From Melioribacteraceae bacterium (GTDB lineage Bacteria; Bacteroidota; Ignavibacteria; Ignavibacteriales; Melioribacteraceae), in NCBI GenBank assembly GCA_027030245.1, contig JALVFE010000017.1, positions 24,120-88,119 on the forward strand: a stretch of 64,000 nt of DNA. The letters run 5' to 3'. Under the pieces are notes generated by a model, which saw only the letters and a list, made by a program, of their open reading frames with translations, ran no database searches and had not been told where the DNA came from. The translations under genes and the position numbers were made by a program. Shown here one piece after another: positions 1 through 8,654 of the stretch (its first letter is position 1; every line of letters starts with the position of its first letter).

Positions 1-1164
1 GACATTGCAAATTATAAAAGCGATAAATTAGGAAAAACAAAAGTAGCGGTTTTTTTGGCGGTTCCTTATTCAAACATTCAATTTGTTAAATCCAACAAAG
101 GATTTGAAGCAAATTATTTCTTAACCATTACTTTTTACGATGAAGACGAAAACATTGTAACCGAACGGACTTGGAAAGAAAAGGTTATAACTCCTCAATT
201 CAACCGTACCATTTCCAGAACAAGTTCGAATTTGAGTTATAAAACGTTTGATCTTACTCCCGGCAAATATACTTTGGGTTGTTCAATAGAGGATAACGAC
301 TCCAAAAAGAATTTTCAGATTAAAACGCCCATTGAAGTGCTGAATTTCAAAGACAGTGTTGAAGTAAGCGATTTGGTATTGGCGGAAAAAATCGTTAGAA
401 CAAAAACCGGTGATAGAATTTTACCGAACATTTCCCAAATTGTTACTACGCGGGACTCAACGATTCTTTTCTTCTTCGAAGTTTATTCCGATAAAGACCG
501 CACCGTTCAAATAGAATATTCGTTAAGAGACCAAAAGAAAAATCTGGTTGCCCGGAAAAGCAACACATTGAAATTAGACAAAGGCAAAAACGTTATTTAT
601 CAAAATTTTGAACATCAAAACTTTACGCTTGGCAATTACGATTTGCTTGTTCAAATAAAGAACGAGGAAGGGAAAAATATAAAAGGTATCGGAAAACGTT
701 TTGTCTCCAAAATTTACGGATTCCCAAGCAACATTACCGATTTGGATAAGGCAATAGAACAAATGATATACATAGCTTCACATTCGGAAATTAACTACAT
801 AAATGAAGCAAAGACATACAAAGAAAAGCTTGCCAGGTTTATCTCATTTTGGAAGAAAAAAGACCCTTCGCCCAACACTCTTGAAAATGAAGTTTTAAAC
901 GAATATTTCCGCAGAGTGGCATATGCAAATGCACACTTCAAAAGTTATTACGAAGGTTGGAAAACGGATATGGGCATGATTTATATTACTCTCGGTCCGC
1001 CGAACCAAGTAGAACGCCAGCCGGTAGCAATAGATTCAAAACCTTACGAAGTTTGGCTTTATTACGATTTAAACAAAACATTCGTTTTTGTCGACAAAAC
1101 AAATTTCGGCGATTATTATTTGGTAAACCCGATATTCGGCGATTGGTACAGATACAGACAATAA
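1..1164 (+). CDS. GWxTD-domain protein, 5'-truncated by window edge
   Basis: The frame is open from the first base of the window, so the N-terminus lies outside it and the TTG at 55 is only an internal codon. The visible part is beta-rich. It ends in the GWxTD signature (EGWKTDMGMIYITLGPP) followed by YEVWLYYDLN, the hallmark of the GWxTD domain found in Bacteroidota, Ignavibacteria and Acidobacteria. The function of that family is unknown; members are usually exported. The stop lies 14 bases before the sugar kinase start, so the two are probably co-transcribed. Family assignment is strong, function is open. Confidence 0.85.
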   Translation, partial: DIANYKSDKLGKTKVAVFLAVPYSNIQFVKSNKGFEANYFLTITFYDEDENIVTERTWKEKVITPQFNRTISRTSSNLSYKTFDLTPGKYTLGCSIEDNDSKKNFQIKTPIEVLNFKDSVEVSDLVLAEKIVRTKTGDRILPNISQIVTTRDSTILFFFEVYSDKDRTVQIEYSLRDQKKNLVARKSNTLKLDKGKNVIYQNFEHQNFTLGNYDLLVQIKNEEGKNIKGIGKRFVSKIYGFPSNITDLDKAIEQMIYIASHSEINYINEAKTYKEKLARFISFWKKKDPSPNTLENEVLNEYFRRVAYANAHFKSYYEGWKTDMGMIYITLGPPNQVERQPVAIDSKPYEVWLYYDLNKTFVFVDKTNFGDYYLVNPIFGDWYRYRQ

Positions 1165-1178
1165 AAATTTAAAACCGG

Positions 1179-2147
1179 ATGATACTTACTGTAACACTCA
1201 ATCCTTTACTCGAACAGCGTTTTTCTTACGATACGGTAAAATGGGGTGCCGTAAACCGTAGTGCGGAATTACAGTTTGCCGCGGGCGGAAAAGGAATAAA
1301 CGTAAGCAGGCAACTAAATAAACTTGGAATAAAAAATCTTTCAATGACTTTTCTCGGCGGTAACAACGGTAAAATTGTGCGTAAAATTTTGGATGAAGAA
1401 AAAATCAATTTCTCCGTTATCCCAACAAAATCGGAAACACGCACTGCAGCTTTGATTATTGAAAAAAAGAAAAAAAGGCTTTCCACATTTTTCGGACCGG
1501 ATTCCGAAATTTCCGAAAAGGAAGCCGAACATTTCCTCGAAAAATTGGAAAAGGCAATAAAAAATTATTCGATTATCGTTTTCTCCGGGAGTTCACCTAA
1601 TCAATTCACCGATAAAATTTTTCCGCGCGGAATCGAATTGGCAAAAAAATACGATAAAATTTCAGTTTTGGATACATACGGAAAACACTTAGCCGAATGC
1701 ATAGAAAAAGAACCTACGGTTTACCACGGTAATGTTTCCGAAGTCTCGGCATCGCTCGGAATACCGCTAAAGACCGAAGAAGAAAAAATCGGATTCCTTG
1801 AATTTCTCTATTCCAAAAATATTAAACTCGGTTTTTTAACCGACGGCGCAAATACCGGTTATGCACATAAATTTAATTTTCACTATAAAATTGAAAATCC
1901 GAAAGTTACGGAAATAGACGGAACGGGAAGCGGCGATGCGTTTGTAGCCGGAATTGTTTACGGTCTTGCCAAATCAATGGTGTTCGACGATTTCACGAAA
2001 TTCGCCGCATCACTCGGAGCGCTAAACGCTTCGCGCTGGGACGTTTGCAACTCCGGTCTGGAAGATGCGCAAAGTCTGTCCGCAAAAGTTTTGCTTTCCC
2101 CGATCGGCAAAAAAATGAAATTGATTGATGATTCGCCTACAGTTTAA
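1179..2147 (+). CDS. PfkB-family sugar (phospho)kinase, 1-phosphofructokinase/tagatose-6-phosphate kinase type
   Basis: A 322-residue ribokinase-fold kinase. It shows both PfkB signatures: AAGGKGINVSRQLNKLG near residues 34-50 and DGTGSGDAFVAG near 247, where the Asp of GSGD is the expected catalytic base. The N-terminal MILTVTLNPLLEQ is typical of the FruK/LacC branch, which phosphorylates fructose-1-phosphate or tagatose-6-phosphate. No PTS gene or sugar operon lies nearby, so the substrate cannot be named from context. The ATG start follows the preceding stop by 14 bases. The 3' end overlaps the next gene's start by 20 bases, implying translational coupling. Confidence 0.85.
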   Translation: MILTVTLNPLLEQRFSYDTVKWGAVNRSAELQFAAGGKGINVSRQLNKLGIKNLSMTFLGGNNGKIVRKILDEEKINFSVIPTKSETRTAALIIEKKKKRLSTFFGPDSEISEKEAEHFLEKLEKAIKNYSIIVFSGSSPNQFTDKIFPRGIELAKKYDKISVLDTYGKHLAECIEKEPTVYHGNVSEVSASLGIPLKTEEEKIGFLEFLYSKNIKLGFLTDGANTGYAHKFNFHYKIENPKVTEIDGTGSGDAFVAGIVYGLAKSMVFDDFTKFAASLGALNASRWDVCNSGLEDAQSLSAKVLLSPIGKKMKLIDDSPTV

Positions 2148-3906
2148 ATATCTCCTCATTTTTTTCTTTTTTGCATCAGTTATTCCGGCTCAAACCGTAA
2201 ATCATATATCAATCGAAGGAACCCGCATTTTCGATAAGCAAACTTATCTTGATTGGTTGAAAATTAAAACCGTGGATAAAATTAAAAATCCCACAGCTTT
2301 AAACGATTCGCTTCGCAACCGGATTTCCAAATATCTTGCAGCCGAAGGTTATTACGATTTCGACATTAAAAAAATATCCCTTACACCGGCAAAGGATTCG
2401 GCAAATTTTACTCTTACTATTCAGATCGCAGAAAACGAACCGACATACATAAAACAAATAAAACTAAAAGCAGAAAACTTGGATGGAAATGATTCCCTAA
2501 ATGTTTTGCCGGAATTGGAATCTTTAAAAGACAAAATTTTCAAAAAATCACTTGTGGAAAAATCCGTTGCCCGCGTATTAAATTATTACGAAGAAAACGG
2601 TTTTCCTTTCGCAAAGGTAAAAATTTATTCGGTTTCATTTTCATATGATTCCCTTACAAACAAATATTTTGCCGATATAATTTTCCGTATAGATAAAAAT
2701 CGAATAAGTAAAATTGATAAAATTGAAATTAAAGGTAATACAAAAACAAAACCGGAAGTAATCATCAGGAATTTGAGAATCGAGCCCGGTGAAATTTATT
2801 CCGAAGAGAAAATAGCGGACATTCCGCGCAAATTAAACCGCTTGCAATTCTTTGAGAAAGTTGATAAACCACAGTTTTACTTTAACTCGAAGAACGAAGG
2901 AATTTTATTAATCAAAGTAAAAGAAAAACAAACAAATTTCTTTGACGGCATACTTGGATTTGTGCCCGGCAAAAACAAAAACGAAAAAGGATATTTCACC
3001 GGCTTCGTAAATGTTAATTTGCGCAATTTATTCGGAACGGGTCGTGCTTTCGCGGTTAAGTGGCTTCAGGAAAACAGGTTCTCGCAGGAATTGGAATTAA
3101 ATTATCTTGAGCCTTGGATTTTCAATTATCCGTTCAATTTTGAAGCCGGTCTCTACCAACGCAAACAAGATACAACTTACATAAAAAGAAAAATTGAAGG
3201 CAGCATCGAATATCTTACTACGGAAAATATTTCCGCATCTGTTTTCGTAACAAGCGGTTCCACTTTTCCGATACTGAACGACGAAAATAAATTTACGGTT
3301 TTCAATTCATCTTCGCTTTCCACCGGCGTTAAATTAAGGATTGATACGCGGAATAATCCGCTTGCTCCGAAAAGCGGAATTTTATTTATAAACTCGTACG
3401 CTTTTACCGCAAAAAAGATTAATGGACCCGAGCAATTTTTAACTGAACAAACTCCAAAAGAAATTAATCTTCAACGTTTGGAATTGGATTTTGCTTTTTA
3501 CTACGAATTTCTCCAAAATCAGGTTGCGCAACTTTCAGTTCACGGCAAAGAATTGCGGGGTAGCTCTTTTGAGATAAGCGACCTTTATAAATTCGGCGGC
3601 ACCAACTCGATACGCGGTTACCGGGAAAAGCAATTTTCCGCAAACCGTATTTTGTGGTCGAATATCGAATACAGATATTTGATTTCCGAATTTTCTTATG
3701 CGTTTCTCTTCTTTGATATCGGCTATTATTTAAGAACCGAAAATCAATACTTAAAAACAGAAAAGGTTTCGGAAGTATTGAAGAGTTTCGGAATCGGTTT
3801 CAGTCTGGAATCCGCGTTAGGAATTTTGAACATCAGCTATGCGGTGCCGCAAGGTTCATCAATCGGTAAAGGATTGATTCACTTCGGAATATTGAATAAC
3901 TTTTAG
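2128..3906 (+). CDS. BamA/TamA-like outer-membrane protein (POTRA plus beta-barrel)
   Basis: The N-terminus is a signal peptide (LLIFFFFASVIPAQ). Several POTRA-like segments follow (for example IDKIEIKGNTKTKPEVIIRNL near residue 190), then a C-terminal Omp85/bacterial surface antigen barrel with the conserved GGTNSIRGYREKQF. At about 592 residues it is shorter than housekeeping BamA and resembles TamA-type family members. Its expected role is inserting or assembling outer-membrane proteins. The ATG at 2128 is preferred over the TTG just before it. The start lies inside the kinase gene, so the two are likely translated together. Confidence 0.82.
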   Translation: MIRLQFKYLLIFFFFASVIPAQTVNHISIEGTRIFDKQTYLDWLKIKTVDKIKNPTALNDSLRNRISKYLAAEGYYDFDIKKISLTPAKDSANFTLTIQIAENEPTYIKQIKLKAENLDGNDSLNVLPELESLKDKIFKKSLVEKSVARVLNYYEENGFPFAKVKIYSVSFSYDSLTNKYFADIIFRIDKNRISKIDKIEIKGNTKTKPEVIIRNLRIEPGEIYSEEKIADIPRKLNRLQFFEKVDKPQFYFNSKNEGILLIKVKEKQTNFFDGILGFVPGKNKNEKGYFTGFVNVNLRNLFGTGRAFAVKWLQENRFSQELELNYLEPWIFNYPFNFEAGLYQRKQDTTYIKRKIEGSIEYLTTENISASVFVTSGSTFPILNDENKFTVFNSSSLSTGVKLRIDTRNNPLAPKSGILFINSYAFTAKKINGPEQFLTEQTPKEINLQRLELDFAFYYEFLQNQVAQLSVHGKELRGSSFEISDLYKFGGTNSIRGYREKQFSANRILWSNIEYRYLISEFSYAFLFFDIGYYLRTENQYLKTEKVSEVLKSFGIGFSLESALGILNISYAVPQGSSIGKGLIHFGILNNF

Positions 3907-3950
3907 TTTGTTTTGTCAGCTTACAATTAAATTTACTAAATAAGGTTTTG

Positions 3951-4808
3951 ATGAATTCCGGCAGAAAAGTTTTTGCGGTTTTTAAAATTATCAGACCCGC
4001 AAACGTTTTAATTACTTTTGTTACAATTTTTTTAGCGGGAGTAATTTGCGCGCCCGGAACTTTCCCGGCGGTAAAAATTTTACTCGCTTCCTTTTCCGGT
4101 GCATTTGTAGCCGCGGCAGGAAACGTAATTAACGATTATTTTGATGTTGAAATCGACAAAATAAACAGACCCGAAAGGGTAATTCCGCAAAACATTCTTA
4201 CCAAAAAGGATGCTTTGATTTTATTTGCGGTTCTTAAATTTTTCGCATTCTTTCTTTCATTACAGATAAACTTGATTGCATTTGCAATTGTAATCGTAAC
4301 AAGCATTTTGCTTTTTCTTTATTCATTAAAATTAAAGAGAATTGCGCTCATCGGTAATCTGACGGTAGCTTTTTTAACCGGCTTGGCATTCATTTACGGC
4401 GCCGTGGCGGTCGGGAATTGGTCGGGCGGAATTTTCCCTGCGTTATTCGCCTTTTTGGTTAATTTTGCCAGAGAAATTCTAAAAGATATAGAAGATATTG
4501 AAGGCGACGCCAAAATGGGAATAGCCACGTTCCCGATTAAAGCCGGAATTGCCAAAAGTAATTTTTTAATTTCAGCCACTTTAATATTACTGATTTTATT
4601 AACTCCGGTTCCCTATTTTATGAAAATTTATAATATTCAATATTTTATATTTGTGTTGATAATTGTCGACTCATTGTTTGTCTTTTTTCTAAAAGAGTTG
4701 AACAGTAAAGAAGAAAAGAAAAATTTGCGCAAACTCGGGAATCTGTTAAAAATCAACATGATATTGGGATTAACGGCAATTTACTTGGGCAGTAATCTTT
4801 TCGGATAA
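3951..4808 (+). CDS. UbiA-family prenyltransferase
   Basis: A polytopic membrane protein of 285 residues with the two Asp-rich motifs of UbiA enzymes: NDYFDVEIDKINRPER early on and DIEDIEGDAKMG in the middle. These bind Mg2+ and the prenyl diphosphate. It is distinct from the menA in this window (40676-41575). The NRPERVIP form resembles enzymes annotated as geranylgeranylglycerol-phosphate geranylgeranyltransferase or related, but the acceptor cannot be read from sequence. The start is the ATG at 3951, with AAGG a few bases upstream. RNase HII begins 4 bases after its stop. Confidence 0.8.
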   Translation: MNSGRKVFAVFKIIRPANVLITFVTIFLAGVICAPGTFPAVKILLASFSGAFVAAAGNVINDYFDVEIDKINRPERVIPQNILTKKDALILFAVLKFFAFFLSLQINLIAFAIVIVTSILLFLYSLKLKRIALIGNLTVAFLTGLAFIYGAVAVGNWSGGIFPALFAFLVNFAREILKDIEDIEGDAKMGIATFPIKAGIAKSNFLISATLILLILLTPVPYFMKIYNIQYFIFVLIIVDSLFVFFLKELNSKEEKKNLRKLGNLLKINMILGLTAIYLGSNLFG

Positions 4809-4812
4809 ATCA

Positions 4813-5409
4813 ATGAAAAAGTTCGATAATAAATTTCTAACGGATGAAATAAAATTAATTGCGGGCGTAGACGAAGCCGGGCGCGGTCCTTTGGCGGGAC
4901 CTGTAGTAGCAGCGGCGGTAATTTTCGATCCCGGTTTTTATTTAGATGAAGTAAACGACTCAAAACAATTATCGCCCCGATTAAGAGAATCGGTTTTTCC
5001 GAAAATTCTGGACAATGCAATTTCTTACGGAATTGGTATTGTTGATAATTTGGAAATAGACGAAATAAATATCCTTCAAGCATCCCTTAAAGCAATGAAA
5101 ATTGCCGTTTCCAAATTACAATATGAACCGGATTTAGTTTTAATTGACGGGAATAAATCATTCTTTTCCGAATTAAATACCAAAACCGTAGTTAAAGGAG
5201 ATTCAAAATCTTTTGCAATTGCCGCGGCTTCCATAATTGCAAAAGTTACGCGCGACCGTCTTATGATTAAAGCTTCGAAAAAATTTCCCGAATACGGTTG
5301 GGAGAAAAATAAAGGCTACGGAACAAAACAACATATTTCCGCAATTCAAAAACATGGTATTACGCCTTTGCACAGAAAAAGTTTTTTAAGTAATATTTTA
5401 GCTACGTAA
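4813..5409 (+). CDS. rnhB: Ribonuclease HII
   Basis: This enzyme cleaves the RNA strand of RNA-DNA hybrids and starts removal of misincorporated ribonucleotides. The AGVDEAGRGPLAGPVVAAA block near residues 18-36 carries the catalytic Asp-Glu pair (D20, E21). The later LIDGN and AIAAASIIAKVTRDR blocks hold the remaining metal ligands and the family signature. Its 198 residues are the normal RNase HII length. It follows the prenyltransferase by 4 bases and precedes yraN by 26, a common rnhB-yraN pairing. Confidence 0.96.
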   Translation: MKKFDNKFLTDEIKLIAGVDEAGRGPLAGPVVAAAVIFDPGFYLDEVNDSKQLSPRLRESVFPKILDNAISYGIGIVDNLEIDEINILQASLKAMKIAVSKLQYEPDLVLIDGNKSFFSELNTKTVVKGDSKSFAIAAASIIAKVTRDRLMIKASKKFPEYGWEKNKGYGTKQHISAIQKHGITPLHRKSFLSNILAT

Positions 5410-5435
5410 ATATCCTTAATTGAAGATTAACCGAC

Positions 5436-5795
5436 ATGAGCAGATATAAAAAATCTTTCGGGGAAAAAGGCGAAGAGCTTGCAGCGGAATACTTGAAAAG
5501 TCTCGGATATGAAATTATACAAAGAAACTACCGGTTCGGTCACGGCGAAATCGATATAATCGCGAAAGACAAAGAAACGCTTGTTTTTGTGGAAGTGAAA
5601 ACCCGGGAAAATCTTAAATTCGGTCCGCCCGAACTAGCGATAACCAAAAAGAAACAAAGGCAAATAAAAAAAATCGGCGAAGCATATTTGTACGAAAATA
5701 ATATTTCCGATACTCAATGCAGAATAGACGTAATTGCAATTTTGATGGAACGCAACAAACAGCCCAAACTTAATCACATTATCAACGCATTTTAA
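5436..5795 (+). CDS. yraN: YraN/UPF0102 family nuclease-like protein
   Basis: A 119-residue protein of the UPF0102 family, which has a predicted restriction-endonuclease-like fold. It shows the characteristic GEELAAEYLKSLGYEIIQRNYR start and the GEIDIIAKD...LVFVEVKTR core; the Asp and the E-V-K triplet match the PD-(D/E)xK layout. Family length is about 115-125 residues. Biological function is not settled. It lies immediately after rnhB. Confidence 0.92.
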   Translation: MSRYKKSFGEKGEELAAEYLKSLGYEIIQRNYRFGHGEIDIIAKDKETLVFVEVKTRENLKFGPPELAITKKKQRQIKKIGEAYLYENNISDTQCRIDVIAILMERNKQPKLNHIINAF

Positions 5796-5861
5796 TTGTC
5801 ACACGGATAAAATCTTATTTCTATAATCGTTATATTAGTGAATAATAAAATTTCATAAAAA

Positions 5862-6665
5862 ATGAATTTACCGCGACTGTTAATAAAACGTAACCTTACA
5901 TTTTCGGAATTTCTATATAATTTTTTCGCAACCATTTCCGGATTAACAATCTTCAACTTGCAATTTTTCAAAGAAGTTTTTCTTCCGCCGTATGAAATTC
6001 CGGAAATAAAAAAGCATATGAACGAGCTTGGAGTAAAAACTTTTCCCATTGTAAGCGTTACCGGTTTGATTATCGGTTTGGTAATGGCAATGCAAAGTTT
6101 ACCGGTTTTTATGAGATTCGGCGCTACCGATTATTTGCCCGGTACCGTTGCATTGTCGGTCGTGAGAGAATTAGGTCCTGTTATAACAGCTTTAATTTTT
6201 GCGGGAAGAGTCAGTTCCGGTATCGGAGCGGAGCTCGGTTCGATGAGAGTTACCGAACAAATCGACGCCATGGAAGTTTCGGGAATTAATCCGTTCAAAT
6301 ATTTGGTGGTTACCAGAATCATCGCAACTACATTTACATTACCTTTATTAACCGTTTACGTTATTGCAATCGCACTATTCGGAAGCTTTTTCGCAATCAC
6401 TATCGAACAAGGAACGAATTTCGAATATTACAAAAACGCCGTTATCGATATGCTGCAATTCAGCGATTTTATTCCCGGAATTGCCAAAACGTTTGTTTTC
6501 GGTTACATAGTAGGACTTGTAGGCGCGTACAAAGGATATACAGCGGAAGGCGGAACAGAAGGCGTCGGTAAAGCTTCCACAACTTCGGTTGTGCTTTCTT
6601 CCTTATTGATATTGCTTTTCGATACAATTTTAGTAAAAATTACTTTGTGGTTATGGCCGACGTAA
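5862..6665 (+). CDS. mlaE: MlaE-type ABC transporter permease
   Basis: A 267-residue inner-membrane permease of the MlaE (YrbE) family. Diagnostic segments are VRELGPVITALIFAGRVSSG, GAELGSMRVTEQIDAMEVSG and the C-terminal hydrophobic helices. With the ATPase and MCE proteins that follow it forms the core of a phospholipid transport system between inner and outer membrane. The stop overlaps the ATPase start. No periplasmic MlaC, MlaB or MlaA is present nearby, as is common outside Proteobacteria. Confidence 0.92.
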   Translation: MNLPRLLIKRNLTFSEFLYNFFATISGLTIFNLQFFKEVFLPPYEIPEIKKHMNELGVKTFPIVSVTGLIIGLVMAMQSLPVFMRFGATDYLPGTVALSVVRELGPVITALIFAGRVSSGIGAELGSMRVTEQIDAMEVSGINPFKYLVVTRIIATTFTLPLLTVYVIAIALFGSFFAITIEQGTNFEYYKNAVIDMLQFSDFIPGIAKTFVFGYIVGLVGAYKGYTAEGGTEGVGKASTTSVVLSSLLILLFDTILVKITLWLWPT

Positions 6666-7405
6666 ACATAATCAGAATAGAAAATTTAACTAAGCGATTC
6701 GACGATTTTACGGTATTGGACAATGTTTCCATTAATGTTAAAGAAGGCGAAAATCTTATTGTTTTCGGACGAAGCGGTACGGGTAAAAGTGTTTTGCTGA
6801 AATGCACAATCGGTTTGCTGAAACCCGACGGCGGTAATATTTTTATTAAAGACAAAAACATTCTTGAACTTTCCACTAAGGAATTGAATAAAGTGCGCAA
6901 ACATACAAGTTTCCTTTTTCAAAGCGCGGCGCTTTACGATTCCATGACCGTCCGCGAAAACTTGGAATTCCCTTTGAGAAAAGGCGGCTACAACTTAACG
7001 GAAGAAGAAATAGAAGAACGGGTATATAAAAATTTGGAACTCGTATCCTTGGTTGAAGCAATAGACAAAATGCCTTCGGAGCTTTCCGGTGGAATGAGAA
7101 AACGGATTGGGCTTGCCCGGGCAATAATTACCGAACCGGAAATTATGTTTTACGACGAGCCGACCACCGGACTCGATCCGATAACATCGAAGGAAATAAG
7201 CGAATTGATTATTAACTTGCAGAAACAATTGAATATGACGTCCATTGTTGTTACCCACGATTTAATTTGCGCAAAGATTATTGCCGACCGTGCAATATTT
7301 CTTAAAGATGCAAAAGTTGCTTACGAAGGAACTTTGGACGAATTGATTCACTCTAAAGATAAATTTTTACAGAACTTTTTCAGCGTTGATTTAATAAATG
7401 CTTAA
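6653..7405 (+). CDS. mlaF: MlaF-type ABC transporter ATP-binding protein
   Basis: This is the ATPase of the Mla-type lipid transporter. Walker A is GRSGTGKS near residue 39, the Q-loop is FLFQSAALYDSMTV, the ABC signature is ELSGGMRKRIGLARAI, Walker B is IMFYDEPTTGLDP and the H-loop is IVVTHD. The RSGTGKS and ELSGGM spellings are typical of MlaF. I start at the ATG at 6653, inside the end of mlaE, rather than at the GTG 6 bases earlier. The overlap suggests translational coupling with the permease. Confidence 0.93.
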   Translation: MADVNIIRIENLTKRFDDFTVLDNVSINVKEGENLIVFGRSGTGKSVLLKCTIGLLKPDGGNIFIKDKNILELSTKELNKVRKHTSFLFQSAALYDSMTVRENLEFPLRKGGYNLTEEEIEERVYKNLELVSLVEAIDKMPSELSGGMRKRIGLARAIITEPEIMFYDEPTTGLDPITSKEISELIINLQKQLNMTSIVVTHDLICAKIIADRAIFLKDAKVAYEGTLDELIHSKDKFLQNFFSVDLINA

Positions 7406-7416
7406 AGGAAAAAATT

Positions 7417-8472
7417 ATGTTTAAACATTTGGAAGGCGCCCGCCTCGGTATTTTTATTTTTCTCGGAACGGTATTGTTCGTTGTTGCAATTTTCATGATT
7501 GGCAGCAAGAAATCGATTTTTGTTAAAACATACACCGTAAAAACTTATTTCTCCGATGTGCAAGGACTGAAAACCGGAGCCGCCGTACGTTTAAGCGGAA
7601 TCAACGTTGGTAGCGTGCAAAGTATAAAATTAACGGGCGATTCCGCCAGCGTTGTCGAAGTAACAATGAGCATCGATAAAGAACTAAGCAAATTTATACG
7701 CCTTGATAGCGAAGCCTCAATAGAAACGGAAGGTTTAATCGGCAGCAAAATAGTTGCCATTACACCCGGTTCACCAAATCTAGCGGAAATTGAAAACGGC
7801 GGAATTATTAAATCCAAAGCTCCGGTGAACTTCGGGAAAATAATCGAAGAAACACAAGGGATAATGGCTTACACAAAAGAAATCACGAAAAACTTTTCCG
7901 AAATAGTTGAAAAAGTTAATAAAGGTAACGGAACGCTTGGCAAAATTGTTAACGACGACGACCTTTATTATGCAAGTGTGGACATTATCAGAACTGCGGA
8001 TACAACGTTAACCGCATTAACCGAACAATTCGACAAAGTTTCGGATATTATTCTGAAAATGGGAGAAGGCACTTACAGTATTTTGGCAAATGTGGACAGC
8101 GTAACACTGGATGTTAAAAAATTAATTACTCACGTTGAAAAGGGCGAAGGCGTTTTAGGAGCGCTTATCTCCGACAGAAGCGCCTATGATTCAATCAAAA
8201 CCGTAATTAATAAACTGGCGAACACGATGGAAGCCGCACGGCTTGGAACCGAAGCATTTTGGGAAAACATGGAAGCTTTGAAGCATAATTGGTTATTTAA
8301 AAGCTACTTCGAAGAAAGGGGTTATTGGGACAGACCAAAATACGAAAAAGAATTGGACGAAAAACTAAAACAGCTTAAAGAACAAGAAGAAAAAATCGAT
8401 AAAAAATTAAAAGAACTTAAAGCCCTCGAAGAAAAATTATCTTCGCTTCAACGGGAAACTACGGGGGAATAA
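7417..8472 (+). CDS. mlaD: MlaD-type MCE protein
   Basis: One N-terminal transmembrane anchor (residues about 9-27) is followed by a single MCE domain (VKTYFSDVQGLKTGAAVRLSGINVGSVQSI). A long helical region follows, ending in a charged coiled coil rich in Lys and Glu over the last 50 residues. MCE proteins form hexameric rings that bind lipid in the periplasm. The gene follows the ATPase by 11 bases with a GGAAAAA ribosome site. It is longer than E. coli MlaD (183 residues), as is usual for MCE proteins outside Proteobacteria. Confidence 0.92.
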   Translation: MFKHLEGARLGIFIFLGTVLFVVAIFMIGSKKSIFVKTYTVKTYFSDVQGLKTGAAVRLSGINVGSVQSIKLTGDSASVVEVTMSIDKELSKFIRLDSEASIETEGLIGSKIVAITPGSPNLAEIENGGIIKSKAPVNFGKIIEETQGIMAYTKEITKNFSEIVEKVNKGNGTLGKIVNDDDLYYASVDIIRTADTTLTALTEQFDKVSDIILKMGEGTYSILANVDSVTLDVKKLITHVEKGEGVLGALISDRSAYDSIKTVINKLANTMEAARLGTEAFWENMEALKHNWLFKSYFEERGYWDRPKYEKELDEKLKQLKEQEEKIDKKLKELKALEEKLSSLQRETTGE

Positions 8473-8522
8473 CTCTCGAGCTGAGATGTCAGCTGGAGTA
8501 ATTTAGTACCGCAACCTTATTA

Positions 8523-8541
8523 AAAAGTGTGTTTCACTTTT
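8523..8541 (+). terminator. Possible weak terminator after the mla operon
   Basis: A 7-bp perfect stem (AAAAGTG/CACTTTT) with a 5-base loop lies 50 bases after the mlaD stop and before uvrA. The 3' arm itself supplies the T-rich run, so termination would be inefficient at best. Confidence 0.3.
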
Positions 8542-8654
8542 AGCCGGTTACAATGAACCCATTCGGCACGTCCCTTCTTTTTTGATTACCGAAGAATTAC
8601 AACATATTCTGAAATTTTTACTATCTTTTTTGTTTGCACTAAAAATCTTTTACA

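Noticed and set aside
8479..8494. AGCTGA/TCAGCT hairpin as mla operon terminator
   Set aside because: The 6-bp stem is not followed by a T run on the coding strand.
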